A stretch of 64,000 nt of DNA from Streptomyces sp. P9-A2 (GCF_036634175.1 NZ_JAZIFX010000001.1:2976001-3040000), one strand, 5' to 3'. Counted from the stretch's first letter, positions 44,402 through 52,944 are shown. Program-made: numbers and translations. Notes: a model not told the origin generated them from the sequence alone.

Positions 44402-45376
44402 ATGTCGCATCCCCTCACCCGCGTGCTGACCCTGCTGGAACTCCTCCAGTCGAACGCCCGGCTCACCGGGGCGGAGCTGGCAGACCGCCTGGACACCGAC
44501 GTCCGCACCGTGCGCCGCTACACGGCCCACCTACGCGACTTGGGCATCCCAGTGGAGGCCGAACGCGGCCGCTACGGCGGCTACCGACTGGCCCGCGGCT
44601 ACCGCATGCCACCTCTGGTCCTCACCAATGACGAGGCCCTCGCCGTCGTTCTTGGCCTGCTCGCGGCAGAACGTCTGGGCATGGGCACCGCCGCACCGGC
44701 CAGTGCCGGTGCCTTGGCCAAGATCGAGCGGGTGCTTCCGCACGCCCTGCGCGAACCGCTCGCCGCCATGCGGGAGACCCTGTCCTTCACCGCCAACGCC
44801 GTGATCGGGCAGGCACCCGGAACCGGCGTCCTGCTGGCACTGGCCCAGGCCTCCCGCGCCCACACGACCGTCGGTATCAGCCACCAGTCCTGGCGCCAGG
44901 AACACACCGAACGCGACATCGACCCCTACGGCGTGGTCTTCCACACCGGCCGCTGGTACGTCGTCGGCCACGACCACCTCCGCGACAGCCTGCGTACCTT
45001 CCGCATCGACCGCATCGCCTCCGTCACCTCCCGAGCCGACGGCTTCACCGCACCCGACGGCTTCGACCCCGTCGCCCACCTGACCTCGACCCTCGCTCAG
45101 GGGCCCTACCGCTGGCAGGTCGAGGTGACGATCCATGGCCCCCTCGATGAGATCGCCCGCCGGCTGCCCCGCTCAGCGGTGACCCTCACCGCCCAGCCCA
45201 CCGGCGTCCTGATGCACGCACGGGCAGAACGGCTGGACGGCATGGCCCACATGCTCGCCTCCCTGGAGTGGCCCTTCACCATCCACCATCCCGACGAACT
45301 ACGGCAGGCGCTCAAGAATCTGGCCGCCCAGCTCACCGCAGCCGCCCAGCGGAGACCGGAAGAACTACCGCAGTAA
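44402..45376 (+). CDS. YafY/WYL-domain transcriptional regulator
   Basis: A 324-residue protein from ATG 44402. Residues 1-60 are a winged HTH of the DeoR/HTH_11 type (RVLTLLELLQSNARLTGAEL then LDTDVRTVRRYTAHLR). A WYL domain follows: GVVFHTGRWYVVGHDHLRDS, with TFRIDRI, near 178-205. WYL domains bind ligands or single-stranded nucleic acid and control many stress and defence genes. The C-terminal WCX region is present (WPFTIHHPDELRQAL). It probably regulates the divergent hydrolase/HTH_42 unit. Its stop codon lies within an 11-bp inverted repeat shared with the next gene's leader. Confidence 0.88.
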   Translation: MSHPLTRVLTLLELLQSNARLTGAELADRLDTDVRTVRRYTAHLRDLGIPVEAERGRYGGYRLARGYRMPPLVLTNDEALAVVLGLLAAERLGMGTAAPASAGALAKIERVLPHALREPLAAMRETLSFTANAVIGQAPGTGVLLALAQASRAHTTVGISHQSWRQEHTERDIDPYGVVFHTGRWYVVGHDHLRDSLRTFRIDRIASVTSRADGFTAPDGFDPVAHLTSTLAQGPYRWQVEVTIHGPLDEIARRLPRSAVTLTAQPTGVLMHARAERLDGMAHMLASLEWPFTIHHPDELRQALKNLAAQLTAAAQRRPEELPQ

Positions 45377-45394
45377 ATGCCGGATTTACTGCGG
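45368..45394. repeat. Inverted repeat CCGCAGTAAAT-5-ATTTACTGCGG at the 3' end of the WYL gene
   Basis: Perfect 11-bp arms at 45368-45378 and 45384-45394 separated by GCCGG. The left arm contains the WYL gene stop codon. The right arm plus seven more bases recurs at 45462-45479 with one mismatch. Confidence 0.85.
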
Positions 45395-45461
45395 CGGAGC
45401 CTCTACCGTGATCTTCGCGACCTGCGGCGGGGCAATTCGGCCGCCGGGGCGAGGTGTACGC

Positions 45462-45479
45462 ATTTACTGCGGCAGAGCC
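45462..45479 (+). repeat. Third copy of the ATTTACTGCGG element, just upstream of the tyrosine recombinase
   Basis: Bases 45462-45479 match 45384-45401 at 17 of 18 positions. The 78-bp spacing and location beside a tyrosine recombinase suggest core or arm-binding sites, or an operator for the recombinase gene. Confidence 0.8.
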
Positions 45480-45495
45480 GGAGGGCGGGGTGGGC

Positions 45496-46563
45496 GTGAC
45501 GATCGAACCAGTGACCGAACTCGGGAGCGAGGGTGCGCTCAGGTTGCCGCGCGCCCGGGTCGTGCCCCAGTCCGCCCCGCCCGCGTCGTACACCGCGGCG
45601 GTCGAGCGGTACCTCACCGGCGCGGGCATCGCGAAGTCCTCCGCGCGGATCTACCGGATCTCGCTGACGACGTGGGGATGGATGCTCGCCGGCGAGCCCG
45701 CGCCGACCGGACCCGCCCGCCGGGGCGCGAAGCCGCCCGTCTTCCCTGTCGCCGCGATCGACGACCCGGCGCTGCCGGAGGTACTGGCCGAACTGGCGGC
45801 GGCGAGGGCGGACGAGATGGACGCCGGCACCGTCAACCGGGAGCTGTCCATCGCGCGCAAGGCAGTCGGCTGGTGGCAGCGCCAGGGCTGGATCGAATCC
45901 GACCCGACGATCGGCATCGGGCGGCGGCCGGCGCCGCCCGACCGCACCAAGGCTCTGGCCGAGAACCAGATCGCCGCCCTGTGGCGCCTGGACGTCGCCC
46001 TGCGGGAGAAGACGCAGTGGAAGATGCTCTACGAGTCCGCCGCACGGGCCGACGAGGTGCTGTGCCTGAACGTGGAAGACCTGTACCCGCAGGACAAACG
46101 CGGGAAGATCACCGCCAAGGGCGGGGCGACCGAGTGGATCCACTGGCAGTCCGGCACCGCCCAACTGCTGCCCCGACTCATCGCCCGCCGCACCCGCGGC
46201 CCGCTGTTCCTCACCGACCGCAAGGCCCCGGCCGGAACACCGACGCTCGACGTGTGCCCGGAGACCGGCCGGGCCCGGCTCTCCTACCGCCGGGCCGAGG
46301 AGATCTTCGAGGAGAACACCCGGCTGCCGGCCAACCCTCTCGCCTCGCCCGAGGACATCGAGGCCCTGGACGGCTGGACCCTGCACCGGCTCCGGCACAG
46401 TGCCCTGACGCACGACGCCGAGGACGGCACCTCGACCCCGATGCTGCTGGCCCGCTCCCGCCACGCCTCCGTCCGCTCCCTGGAGCGGTACGCCCGCCCC
46501 GGCGTCGACGCGGTCGCCCGGCACGTCGCCGGACGCGACCCCGCTGCACGCCGCCGTACGTAG
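45496..46563 (+). CDS. Tyrosine-type site-specific recombinase
   Basis: A 355-residue protein from GTG 45496 (VTIEPVTELGSEG), with GGAGGG 10 bases upstream; GTG 45454 is an alternative start inside the repeat element. The N-terminal core-binding domain spans about 40-150 (YTAAVERYLTGAGIAKSSA). Catalytic-domain motifs: LYESAARADEVLCLNVEDL holds the first Arg (AR-A-D-E), LHRLRHSALTH the H-x-x-R, and RHASVRSLERYARPG the His and nucleophilic Tyr. Likely catalyses integration or excision of a small element bounded by the nearby AGTAAAT-type repeats. No excisionase gene is evident. Confidence 0.85.
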   Translation: MTIEPVTELGSEGALRLPRARVVPQSAPPASYTAAVERYLTGAGIAKSSARIYRISLTTWGWMLAGEPAPTGPARRGAKPPVFPVAAIDDPALPEVLAELAAARADEMDAGTVNRELSIARKAVGWWQRQGWIESDPTIGIGRRPAPPDRTKALAENQIAALWRLDVALREKTQWKMLYESAARADEVLCLNVEDLYPQDKRGKITAKGGATEWIHWQSGTAQLLPRLIARRTRGPLFLTDRKAPAGTPTLDVCPETGRARLSYRRAEEIFEENTRLPANPLASPEDIEALDGWTLHRLRHSALTHDAEDGTSTPMLLARSRHASVRSLERYARPGVDAVARHVAGRDPAARRRT

Positions 46564-46675
46564 ATCCGAGCGGATCAGGACTTCAAGATCATCCCGTTGC
46601 CCCTTTGGCGCGTATCTCGGTCACACCCCTGTAGGACACTCCTCGTAGGACGGGAAGAAGAGGGAGCTAAAGATC

Positions 46676-46981
46676 GTGAGCCCAGAGCACGCAGAGGCAC
46701 CGATCCCAGCAGCATTGCCGTTGAGGACCATCGGCGACATTCGGGCTGCCCTACGGTCCGGACTTGGATTCCCTGGCGATCAGGAGACCTTCGAAGCTGA
46801 TCTCCAGCAAGCGCTGGAGGCGTCCTCGGAGACCGATCTCCATACGGTCGCGTCAGTGATTGTCGACTATCGGGGACGGATTCGCCTCTACCAGGACCCG
46901 GACTTCGACATCGCCATACAGGAGGGCCAGGACCTGACAGCACAGCTGAAGCGAGAGGATCCGAACGCGCGAGCGGTGTGA
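46676..46981 (+). CDS. DUF6247 family protein (possible antitoxin)
   Basis: A 101-residue protein from GTG 46676, preceded by GGGAGC. PLRTIGDIRAALRSGLGFPG then DQETFEADLQQALEASSETD and LHTVASVIVDYRGRIRLYQD are the typical DUF6247 sequence as I remember it. These short actinobacterial proteins usually sit upstream of a small partner gene; here the stop overlaps the next start (GTGA). The layout resembles a toxin-antitoxin pair with this protein as antitoxin, but that is an inference. Confidence 0.75.
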   Translation: MSPEHAEAPIPAALPLRTIGDIRAALRSGLGFPGDQETFEADLQQALEASSETDLHTVASVIVDYRGRIRLYQDPDFDIAIQEGQDLTAQLKREDPNARAV

Positions 46982-47256
46982 TCGCCGCCATTACCGTGCG
47001 AGCTGCCCAACGAGCCAAGGAATGGGGAGTCGAACAGGAATTGGAAGCGTTGCGGCAGGAACTGGAACAGGCTCCTCGTCTCGGGGTGCGCCTCGGACCG
47101 ATGCGCCAGGACGGCACGGAAGTGCGTAAAACGAGAATCGAGCCCCGAAACGACATGCCTGGGTTCGCCGTGGCGTATGTGTACACGCCGTCGCCCCCGC
47201 CACCGACAGTGGCTGTTGTCGCCCTGACGCCGGACGACGCGGCGCGTTCGGACTGA
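46978..47256 (+). CDS. Small partner protein of the DUF6247 gene (possible toxin)
   Basis: A 92-residue protein whose GTG overlaps the DUF6247 stop. MIAAITVRAAQRAKEWGVEQ then ELEALRQELEQAPRLGVRLG form helical segments, followed by TEVRKTRIEPRNDMPGFAVA and a beta strand VAYVYTP. The order helix-helix-strands and the small size recall RelE-type toxins, but the catalytic residues cannot be assigned. Unknown function; strongly coupled to the upstream gene. Confidence 0.6.
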   Translation: MIAAITVRAAQRAKEWGVEQELEALRQELEQAPRLGVRLGPMRQDGTEVRKTRIEPRNDMPGFAVAYVYTPSPPPPTVAVVALTPDDAARSD

Positions 47257-47289
47257 CGTGTCCTACCGGGCCCGGCTTGCTGTGCCGGG

Positions 47290-47496
47290 CCGCGGTCGGC
47301 GGACGCAACACGGAAGAAGCACGGCCGCCAGAAGCGGTTCCGCAAGCTGATCTCCGGCATGCCCACCTCCGAACTGCGAACCAGGCTGGTGTCGACGGCG
47401 GCCGAGCTCGGCATCACGGTCGTCGCCAGCGGCGACGGTGCGGCGCGGCACGGCTGTGGGACGAGGCGACCGGCCGCTGCGAGGGCCTTCAGGTGA
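47290..47496 (+). pseudogene. IS200/IS605-type OrfB (TnpB-like) transposase remnant
   Basis: The plus strand reads KKHGRQKRFRKLISGMPTSE then LRTRLVSTAAELGITVVA, the part of Streptomyces TnpB-like transposases before the RuvC Asp motif (usually followed by V-D-P-A-Y-T-S-K-W-G). After GITVVA the similarity breaks off and the frame ends at 47496. No start, no ends of the element. It is a decayed fragment. Confidence 0.6.
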
Positions 47497-47605
47497 TCGA
47501 AGACCACGGGGGTGGGGGCACAGGCCGTCTCGGGTCGCCGTCTCCGGAACAGCTGGCCATGCTGGTGCTGGGAGTGGCCCTCTTCCCGATGACAAGGAGC
47601 ACGGC

Positions 47606-47836
47606 ATGTCCACGGACCCGGTCGGACGATTCCTGACGGCTTTGGACCCGGACCACCGGGAAGCCATCAGTGCCAAACCGCGCGAGGAACAGGAACGGCT
47701 CGCGGCGGCCTGGGAACGGGAGCTGGCAGACGATACCGAACTCGACTCTCTCGATGAACTGTCCCCGGCGGCGGCAGAAGCCGAGGCGGCCCGCCGCGTC
47801 CTGGACCGCGGGACCGGCTCAGACCTGTCCGGCTGA
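47606..47836 (+). CDS. Small acidic protein, unknown
   Basis: A 76-residue protein from ATG 47606, with AAGGAG six bases upstream. MSTDPVGRFLTALDPDHREA then ISAKPREEQERLAAAWEREL and a tail rich in Glu and Ala. Predicted helical, no membrane span. No family recognised; composition and ribosome site support it as real. Confidence 0.55.
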   Translation: MSTDPVGRFLTALDPDHREAISAKPREEQERLAAAWERELADDTELDSLDELSPAAAEAEAARRVLDRGTGSDLSG

Positions 47837-48127
47837 GGCCTGGCCTGCCGATCACGTGTCTCGCCGAGGTGCTCACGGCTGGGCTGTGCCCGGTCGCGGG
47901 ACGGGACGGTGCCCGGCGCACAGACACCGGCCCCCGCGGATGTGCGGCATCCATGAGCCATGAGCGGCGGCGTGTGTCGCACGGTCGGCCTGTCCCGAGG
48001 AGCGGGTCGCCGGCATCTCGTGTTCGTCCGGTGCGATACCGCGAGCACGGGTGAGGACGACGCCTGCGCCTGTTCTTCCGGCTTCCGGCTTCCGGCTTCC
48101 GGCTTCCGGCTGTGGAAGGCTTCTCGC
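47837..48127. other. Intergenic DNA with a heptamer tandem repeat
   Basis: No gene is supported. Five exact copies of TTCCGGC occupy 48076-48110, immediately upstream of the next small gene. They are a likely hotspot for slipped-strand length variation and could alter the distance between promoter and start. Confidence 0.5.
48076..48110 (+). repeat. TTCCGGC x5 tandem repeat
   Basis: Five uninterrupted copies of a 7-bp unit, ending 17 bases before the GTG at 48128. A length not divisible by three means copy-number change would alter any reading frame through it. Confidence 0.9.
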
Positions 48128-48427
48128 GTGCCCACCTGGACGACTCCGCGCCGCTCAGGCGCTGCCGCCGTCCTGTGCGCCGTGTCCGTCGGGGGCTGGT
48201 ATCTCGGCCGGCCTCTCCCCTACGCCGGCTGCGGCTCGCCCGGACCGGTGACCGCTTCCGAGGTGACGATCGCGGAACCCGGCGATGTCGCCAGGGACTT
48301 CGGCCGGGGCCTCACCGTCATGTCCCAGACCTTCACCGCGGAGATCGTCTCCGTCGAGAGTGTCGTGTCGTGCGACGCGACCCCCGATCCCCGTCTCCTG
48401 GCCTGGCTGACCGGCGACTGGCGCTGA
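48128..48427 (+). CDS. Small exported or membrane-anchored protein, unknown
   Basis: A 99-residue protein if GTG 48128 is the start (VPTWTTPRRSGAAAVLCAVS). One hydrophobic segment, GAAAVLCAVSVGGWYLG, near the N-terminus is a signal anchor. The rest has two cysteines (YAGCGSPG, VSCDATPD) and EVTIAEPGDVARDFGRGLTV. No family recognised. Start choice is uncertain because longer in-frame starts run through the heptamer repeat. Confidence 0.5.
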   Translation: MPTWTTPRRSGAAAVLCAVSVGGWYLGRPLPYAGCGSPGPVTASEVTIAEPGDVARDFGRGLTVMSQTFTAEIVSVESVVSCDATPDPRLLAWLTGDWR

Positions 48428-48642
48428 CCCGCGGCGGGACCGGCCGCTTCGCCCTCGGAGGGACCGGCCGTTTCACCCGTGGGTGCTCTCCGTCTTCGCT
48501 TCCGTGGCGGAGAGCGGGGTGGCGATGTCCTCCAGCGAGTTCCGTGGAGCCCCGTGGAGCCCCGTCGGGCGAACGCCTCCCGTATGCCCTGGGCCGGGAG
48601 GAACACGCCCGCCGCCGGGAAGCCGGAGCCCGCCGGACGGGC

Positions 48643-50073
48643 CTACGCCCCCAGCATGCGGGAGACCGTGTAGATCAGCAGCCCGGCGAGGGAGCCGACG
48701 ACCGTGCCGTTGATGCGGATGAACTGGAGGTCGCGGCCGATGTTGGCCTCGATCTTCTTCGTCGTGTGCTCGGCGTCCCAGCCCGCCACGGTGTCCGTGA
48801 TCAGAGAGGTGATCTCCCCCCGGTAGGTGGTGACGACGTACACCGCGGCGCTCTCCAGCCAGCCGTCGACCTTGCCCTGCAGCCTGGCGTCGGCCGACAT
48901 GCGCGCGCCCAGCGACAGCAGCGAGGCGCGTACGCGCAGCCGCAGCTCGCTGCGCTCGTCCTCCGCCGCGGAGACGATCATGGCCCGTACGGCCGTCCAG
49001 GCGGAGGCGATCAGGTCCTGGACCTCGTCGCGGCCGAGGGTCTCGCTCTTGAGGCGTTCGATCCGGGCGCGGGTCTCGGTGTCGGACTGGAGATCGGAGG
49101 CGAAGTCGGTGAGGAAACGGTCCAGGGCGCCACGCGCGGGGTGGGCGGGCATGTCGCGCATCTCGGTGACGAAGCGCAGCAGCTCCTTGTAGACACGGTC
49201 GCCGATCTTGCGGTCCACGAACCGCGGGGTCCAGCCGGGGGCGCCGCCGTGCACGGCGTCCATCACGGTGTCGCCGTGCCGCACGAGCCAGTCGTGGGCG
49301 CGGGTGACGACGACGTCGACGGCCTTCTTGTGGCCGCCGTCGGCGACGACCTTCTCCAGCATCTTGCCCATGCCGGGCGCGATCTCCTGGGCGTCCGCGC
49401 GACGGGTGATCGCCTCGCCCACCACCGCCTGGACATCGGAGTCGCGCAGGACGGTCAGCGCGCCGCGCAGGGCGGCCGACAACTCGGCGGTGACCCGGTC
49501 GGCGTGCTCGGGTACCGCCAGCCAGGCGCCGAGCCGGCTGCCGATGCCGACGGAGCGCAGCCGTCCGCGGACGACGTCCTCGGAAAGGAAGTTCTCACCG
49601 ACGAATTCACCCAGGGAGACGCCGAGCTGGTCCTTCTTGGTGGGGATGATCGCGGTGTGCGGGATGGGCAGGCCCAGCGGGTGGCGGAACAGGGCGGTCA
49701 CGGCGAACCAGTCGGCGAGCGCGCCGACCATGCCCGCCTCCGCCGCCGCGGCGACGTAGCCCGCCCAGGGGCCGGCGCCCGCGTGGGACGCCCACTCGGC
49801 GAGGACGTACACCACGGCGACGAACAGCAGCAGCCCGGTGGCGATGAGCTTCATCTGGCGCACTCCGCGCCGCTTCTCCTCGTCCGCCGGACTGAACGTC
49901 GTCATCGTGCGGTGGGTGGCGCCACCGGCGCGGGCCTGCGCACGCCTGCCCTCACCGCCCTCGCCCCGGCCCTCCGTGGCCGCGGTGGCCGCGGTGCCCG
50001 TGGAATCCGTGGAATCCTCCCGGCTCATCCGCTCGATCCGTTCATCCGTTCCGCCCCGCTCCATCCGCTCCAC
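48643..50073 (-). CDS. DUF445 membrane protein
   Basis: Up to 476 residues; ATG 50073 follows GGTGGAG, but ATG 50028 or ATG 49905 (MTTFSPADEEKRRGVRQ) are possible. MKLIATGLLLFVAVVYVLAEW is a membrane span; AAEAGMVGALADWFAVTALF and RHPLGLPIPHTAIIPTKKDQ are the defining DUF445 motif. A long cytoplasmic helical region follows, and a second membrane span ends the protein (INGTVVGSLAGLLIYTVSRM). The family is widespread in bacteria with an unknown, possibly membrane-organising role. Confidence 0.85.
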   Translation of the reverse strand: MERMERGGTDERIERMSREDSTDSTGTAATAATEGRGEGGEGRRAQARAGGATHRTMTTFSPADEEKRRGVRQMKLIATGLLLFVAVVYVLAEWASHAGAGPWAGYVAAAAEAGMVGALADWFAVTALFRHPLGLPIPHTAIIPTKKDQLGVSLGEFVGENFLSEDVVRGRLRSVGIGSRLGAWLAVPEHADRVTAELSAALRGALTVLRDSDVQAVVGEAITRRADAQEIAPGMGKMLEKVVADGGHKKAVDVVVTRAHDWLVRHGDTVMDAVHGGAPGWTPRFVDRKIGDRVYKELLRFVTEMRDMPAHPARGALDRFLTDFASDLQSDTETRARIERLKSETLGRDEVQDLIASAWTAVRAMIVSAAEDERSELRLRVRASLLSLGARMSADARLQGKVDGWLESAAVYVVTTYRGEITSLITDTVAGWDAEHTTKKIEANIGRDLQFIRINGTVVGSLAGLLIYTVSRMLGA

Positions 50074-50496
50074 CCGTTCGGTGATCCCTCACACATTGTC
50101 CCTTCCCGACCGACTCCCGGAACGGAACAGAAGTTCCCGGCGTCTGTCCAATGAGCGGCCCGACGAGCGGCCCGACAAGGGAATCGGAGGGGACTCCGCC
50201 TGGAGATCAGAAGAAACGCGGGGGGAGTTCGGGAGGAGACCCAGAGGAAACCAGAGGGAAATCAGGGCAATCCGCGACGCGGAGCCAGGGTGGACCTCAG
50301 GGACAAGTCAGAGGGAACTCAGGGACGAAGCCAGGTGACTTGCCCGCGGGATCCCCCGTGAACTCTCCAAGAGACCCCGGCGAGGTCCCAGTGGGACCCC
50401 GACAGGGTCCCGTCGGACCGCCGCCCGTCCATGACGCATCATGGGTTCATCCGTACGGAGTCTCGGACTCCGACCGTCCGAGGAGAACAAAACAGC
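50074..50496. other. Divergent intergenic region with purine-rich tract and hairpin
   Basis: A 423-bp gap between the DUF445 gene and the SGNH hydrolase gene. The plus strand from 50200 to 50340 is strikingly purine-rich (repeated GGGA/GAGG blocks). A perfect 7-bp stem, GGGACCC-CGACA-GGGTCCC, lies at 50393-50411. No gene is supported. Confidence 0.5.
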
Positions 50497-51882
50497 ATGA
50501 CCGGGGGACGTGACGGGGGCTCGGGGACGCCTCCCGCGAAGTACCGCGCCCTGCTCGCTGCGGTGATCGCCGCGGTCGTGGCGGTGTCCGCGGCCATATA
50601 CGTCGGAGTGGCCGGAGTGCCGTCCGACCTGTACGGCGACGGCACCAGGGACCGTGACACCCTCGCCGACGGGCGCGACGGGCGCGGGGACCCGGCCGCA
50701 CCCGCCTCCACCGGCACCTGGGTCTCCTCCTGGGCGGCCCCTCCGGTCGGCGGTGAGCCCGGCACCGAGATGACCGGCCTCGCGGACCGCTCGCTGCGCA
50801 ACGTCGTGCACACCAGCGTCGGCGGCACCGCCGCCCGGATCACCCTGTCCAACCTCTACGGCCAGTCCCCGCTCACCGTCAGCCACGCCTCGATCGCCCC
50901 GTCCGCGGGCCGGGGCGACGCGGCGGCCCTCGCCGGCGCCATACGGCAGGTCACCTTCCGGGGCAGCCCCACCGTCGTCGTCCCGGCCGGGCAGCAGGTG
51001 ACGAGCGACGCCGTACGCCTCACCGTCCCGCACGACGGAGACCTGCTGGTCACCACGTACTCCCCCACCGGCTCCGGACCGGTCACCCGCCACCCGCACG
51101 CACGCCAGACCTCGTACGCCGCCGTCGGCGAGCACACCCAGGACACGACCGGCGCCCCGTACACCGAGAAGAGCACCTTCTGGCGCTACCTGACCGGACT
51201 GGACGTGCTGAGCAGCGACTCGCAGGGCACCGTCGTCGCCCTCGGCGACTCGCTCACCGACGGCAGCACCTCCACCACCGGCGCCAACAACCGCTGGCCG
51301 GACATCCTGTCCGACCGGCTGCGCGAAGCGGCCGCGGCAGGCCGGGACGTACCGCGCTACAGCGTCGTCAACGGCGGCATCAGCGGCAACCGCGTCCTCG
51401 CCGACGGCCTCGGCCGCCCCGCGGAGAACCCCAGCGCCCTGAACCGCTTCGACCGCGACGTCCTCGGCCGCACGAACGTCAAGGTCCTCGTCGTCGACCT
51501 CGGCGTCAACGACATCCTGCGCGACCCGGGCCTCGCCGACCCCGACGCGATCGTCGGCGGCCTGAAAACCCTCGTCGACCGGGCCCACGCCCGCGGACTG
51601 AAGGTCGTCGGCGCGACCCTCATGCCGTTCGGCGGCCACCGCGGATACACCGACGCACGCGAGGCGGTGCGGCAGCGGATCAACGCGGAGATCCGCGCGG
51701 GGCACGTCTTCGACGCCGTCGTCGACTTCGACCGGGCGCTGCGCGACCCGTACGCCCCGCGCCGGCTGCGCCCCCTCTACGACTCGGGCGACCATCTGCA
51801 TCCGAGCGACCGGGGGTACACCCGGATGGCCGAGACCCTCGACCTGGACGACCTGAAGGGCGGGGCGCCGGCGCAGCTGTAG
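50497..51882 (+). CDS. Secreted SGNH/GDSL hydrolase
   Basis: A 461-residue protein from ATG 50497 with AGGAG upstream. A membrane anchor (ALLAAVIAAVVAVSAAIYVG, 18-37) starts the exported protein. An N-terminal beta-domain (WVSSWAAPPV, VVHTSVGGTAARITLSNLYG) precedes the SGNH core: VVALGDSLTDGST (block I, nucleophile Ser), NGGISGNRVL (block II Gly), DLGVNDIL (block III Asn) and SGDHLHPSDRGY (block V Asp and His). Such enzymes hydrolyse esters of lipids, carbohydrates or cell-wall components outside the cell. Confidence 0.9.
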   Translation: MTGGRDGGSGTPPAKYRALLAAVIAAVVAVSAAIYVGVAGVPSDLYGDGTRDRDTLADGRDGRGDPAAPASTGTWVSSWAAPPVGGEPGTEMTGLADRSLRNVVHTSVGGTAARITLSNLYGQSPLTVSHASIAPSAGRGDAAALAGAIRQVTFRGSPTVVVPAGQQVTSDAVRLTVPHDGDLLVTTYSPTGSGPVTRHPHARQTSYAAVGEHTQDTTGAPYTEKSTFWRYLTGLDVLSSDSQGTVVALGDSLTDGSTSTTGANNRWPDILSDRLREAAAAGRDVPRYSVVNGGISGNRVLADGLGRPAENPSALNRFDRDVLGRTNVKVLVVDLGVNDILRDPGLADPDAIVGGLKTLVDRAHARGLKVVGATLMPFGGHRGYTDAREAVRQRINAEIRAGHVFDAVVDFDRALRDPYAPRRLRPLYDSGDHLHPSDRGYTRMAETLDLDDLKGGAPAQL

Positions 51883-52023
51883 GGCGCGGCCGGACCGGCC
51901 CCACACCCTGCGGCAACGACCGGTGACCGGTCAGCGGTCCCGACCGGTGGTTCCGGTCGGTGATTCTGACGGGTGGTCCTGGCCGACCCTCCTGGTCGGC
52001 GGTCCCGGTCGCGGCAGTCCTGG

Positions 52024-52887
52024 TCAGCGGTCCCGGTCGCGGCGGCGTTCGCCCTGCTCCTCGGCCCGCCGACCGTGGGCGGAGTCGAAGCCGAAGGAAC
52101 CGTGGCCGAAGCCGCCGTGCCCCTGACCCTGGCCGAGGGCGGCCTGGCCGGACGAGGAGGCGCCCAGCCCACCGCGGTCCGCGTCGTCGCCCGCCCCCTT
52201 CCCGCGACGGTTCGCCCTGCGCTCCAGCTTCTCGAGGCGGCGCTCCTCACGGAGCTGCTGCTTCTCCGCCCGGGTCAGCTTGCGCTTGACGCCGACACCG
52301 CCCCAGAAGGCGAAGCCCGAGACGATCACGCGCGGGGCGCCCGGCTCGCCCGGCACGCCCTCCTCACTGTGCTCGAAGCCGCCCATGACGCCGATGCCGC
52401 GGACGACGACCTCGACACCCTGCGGGACGATGACATCGATGCCGCCCATGATCGCGATCGCGTTGATCACGATCTCGCGGTCCGCGAAGTCCGCCTCGCG
52501 CAGGTCGATCTCGCCGCCGCCCCAGAAGGCGAAGCAGTTGAACTTCCGCGGCGCCGTCCACCGGCCCTTGCGCTGGAACCCCGACATCACGGCGACGGCC
52601 CACGTCGACGGCGCGTCGCCGCCGACGCCCACCCGGCTCGCCCAATCGTCGCCCGGCTCGGGGGACTTCGTCAGGGAGACGACGGGAACGGACACTCCGG
52701 GGGCGGGCAGATCACGGGTGATCGGCTCGAGTTCCCGGTAGGTCCGCGCCTTGTACGTCGCGTCCAGCCGCTCCTCGAACTCCTCCATGTCCAGGCGCCC
52801 CTCGGCGACGGCATCCCGCAGAACGGCGGTGACGCGCTCGCGGTCGGCATCGGAGGCGCGGAGGTCCGGGGCTGCGTCGTCGGTCAT
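52024..52887 (-). CDS. DUF1707 and LiaF-like domain protein
   Basis: A 287-residue protein from ATG 52887. DLRASDADRERVTAVLRDAV then EGRLDMEEFEERLDATYKAR is DUF1707 (residues 8-60), found at the N-terminus of many actinobacterial envelope-stress proteins. FNCFAFWGGGEIDLREADFA and INAIAIMGGIDVIVPQGVEV form the beta-solenoid-like LiaF C-terminal domain (cell-wall-active antibiotic response). The last 80 residues are basic then Gly/His-rich low complexity. Likely a sensor or regulator of cell-envelope stress without membrane span. Confidence 0.85.
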   Translation of the reverse strand: MTDDAAPDLRASDADRERVTAVLRDAVAEGRLDMEEFEERLDATYKARTYRELEPITRDLPAPGVSVPVVSLTKSPEPGDDWASRVGVGGDAPSTWAVAVMSGFQRKGRWTAPRKFNCFAFWGGGEIDLREADFADREIVINAIAIMGGIDVIVPQGVEVVVRGIGVMGGFEHSEEGVPGEPGAPRVIVSGFAFWGGVGVKRKLTRAEKQQLREERRLEKLERRANRRGKGAGDDADRGGLGASSSGQAALGQGQGHGGFGHGSFGFDSAHGRRAEEQGERRRDRDR

Positions 52888-52897
52888 ACACAGCAGA

Positions 52898-52944
52898 CTA
52901 CGAGGTCCCCCCGGCCGAGGGCTACGAGGTCCCCCGGCCGAGGG
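52898..52944. repeat. Tandem duplication of about 23 bp
   Basis: Two copies of CTACGAGGTCCCC(C)CCGGCCGAGGG lie head to tail, at 52898-52921 and 52922-52944. They lie between the DUF1707 start and the ABC ATPase stop. The second copy abuts the ABC gene stop codon; each copy begins with CTA, the complement of a TAG stop. Confidence 0.75.

Noticed and set aside
48112..50154. Plus-strand frame of 680 codons opposite the DUF445 gene
   Set aside because: Antisense shadow; the DUF445 signature is unambiguous on the reverse strand.
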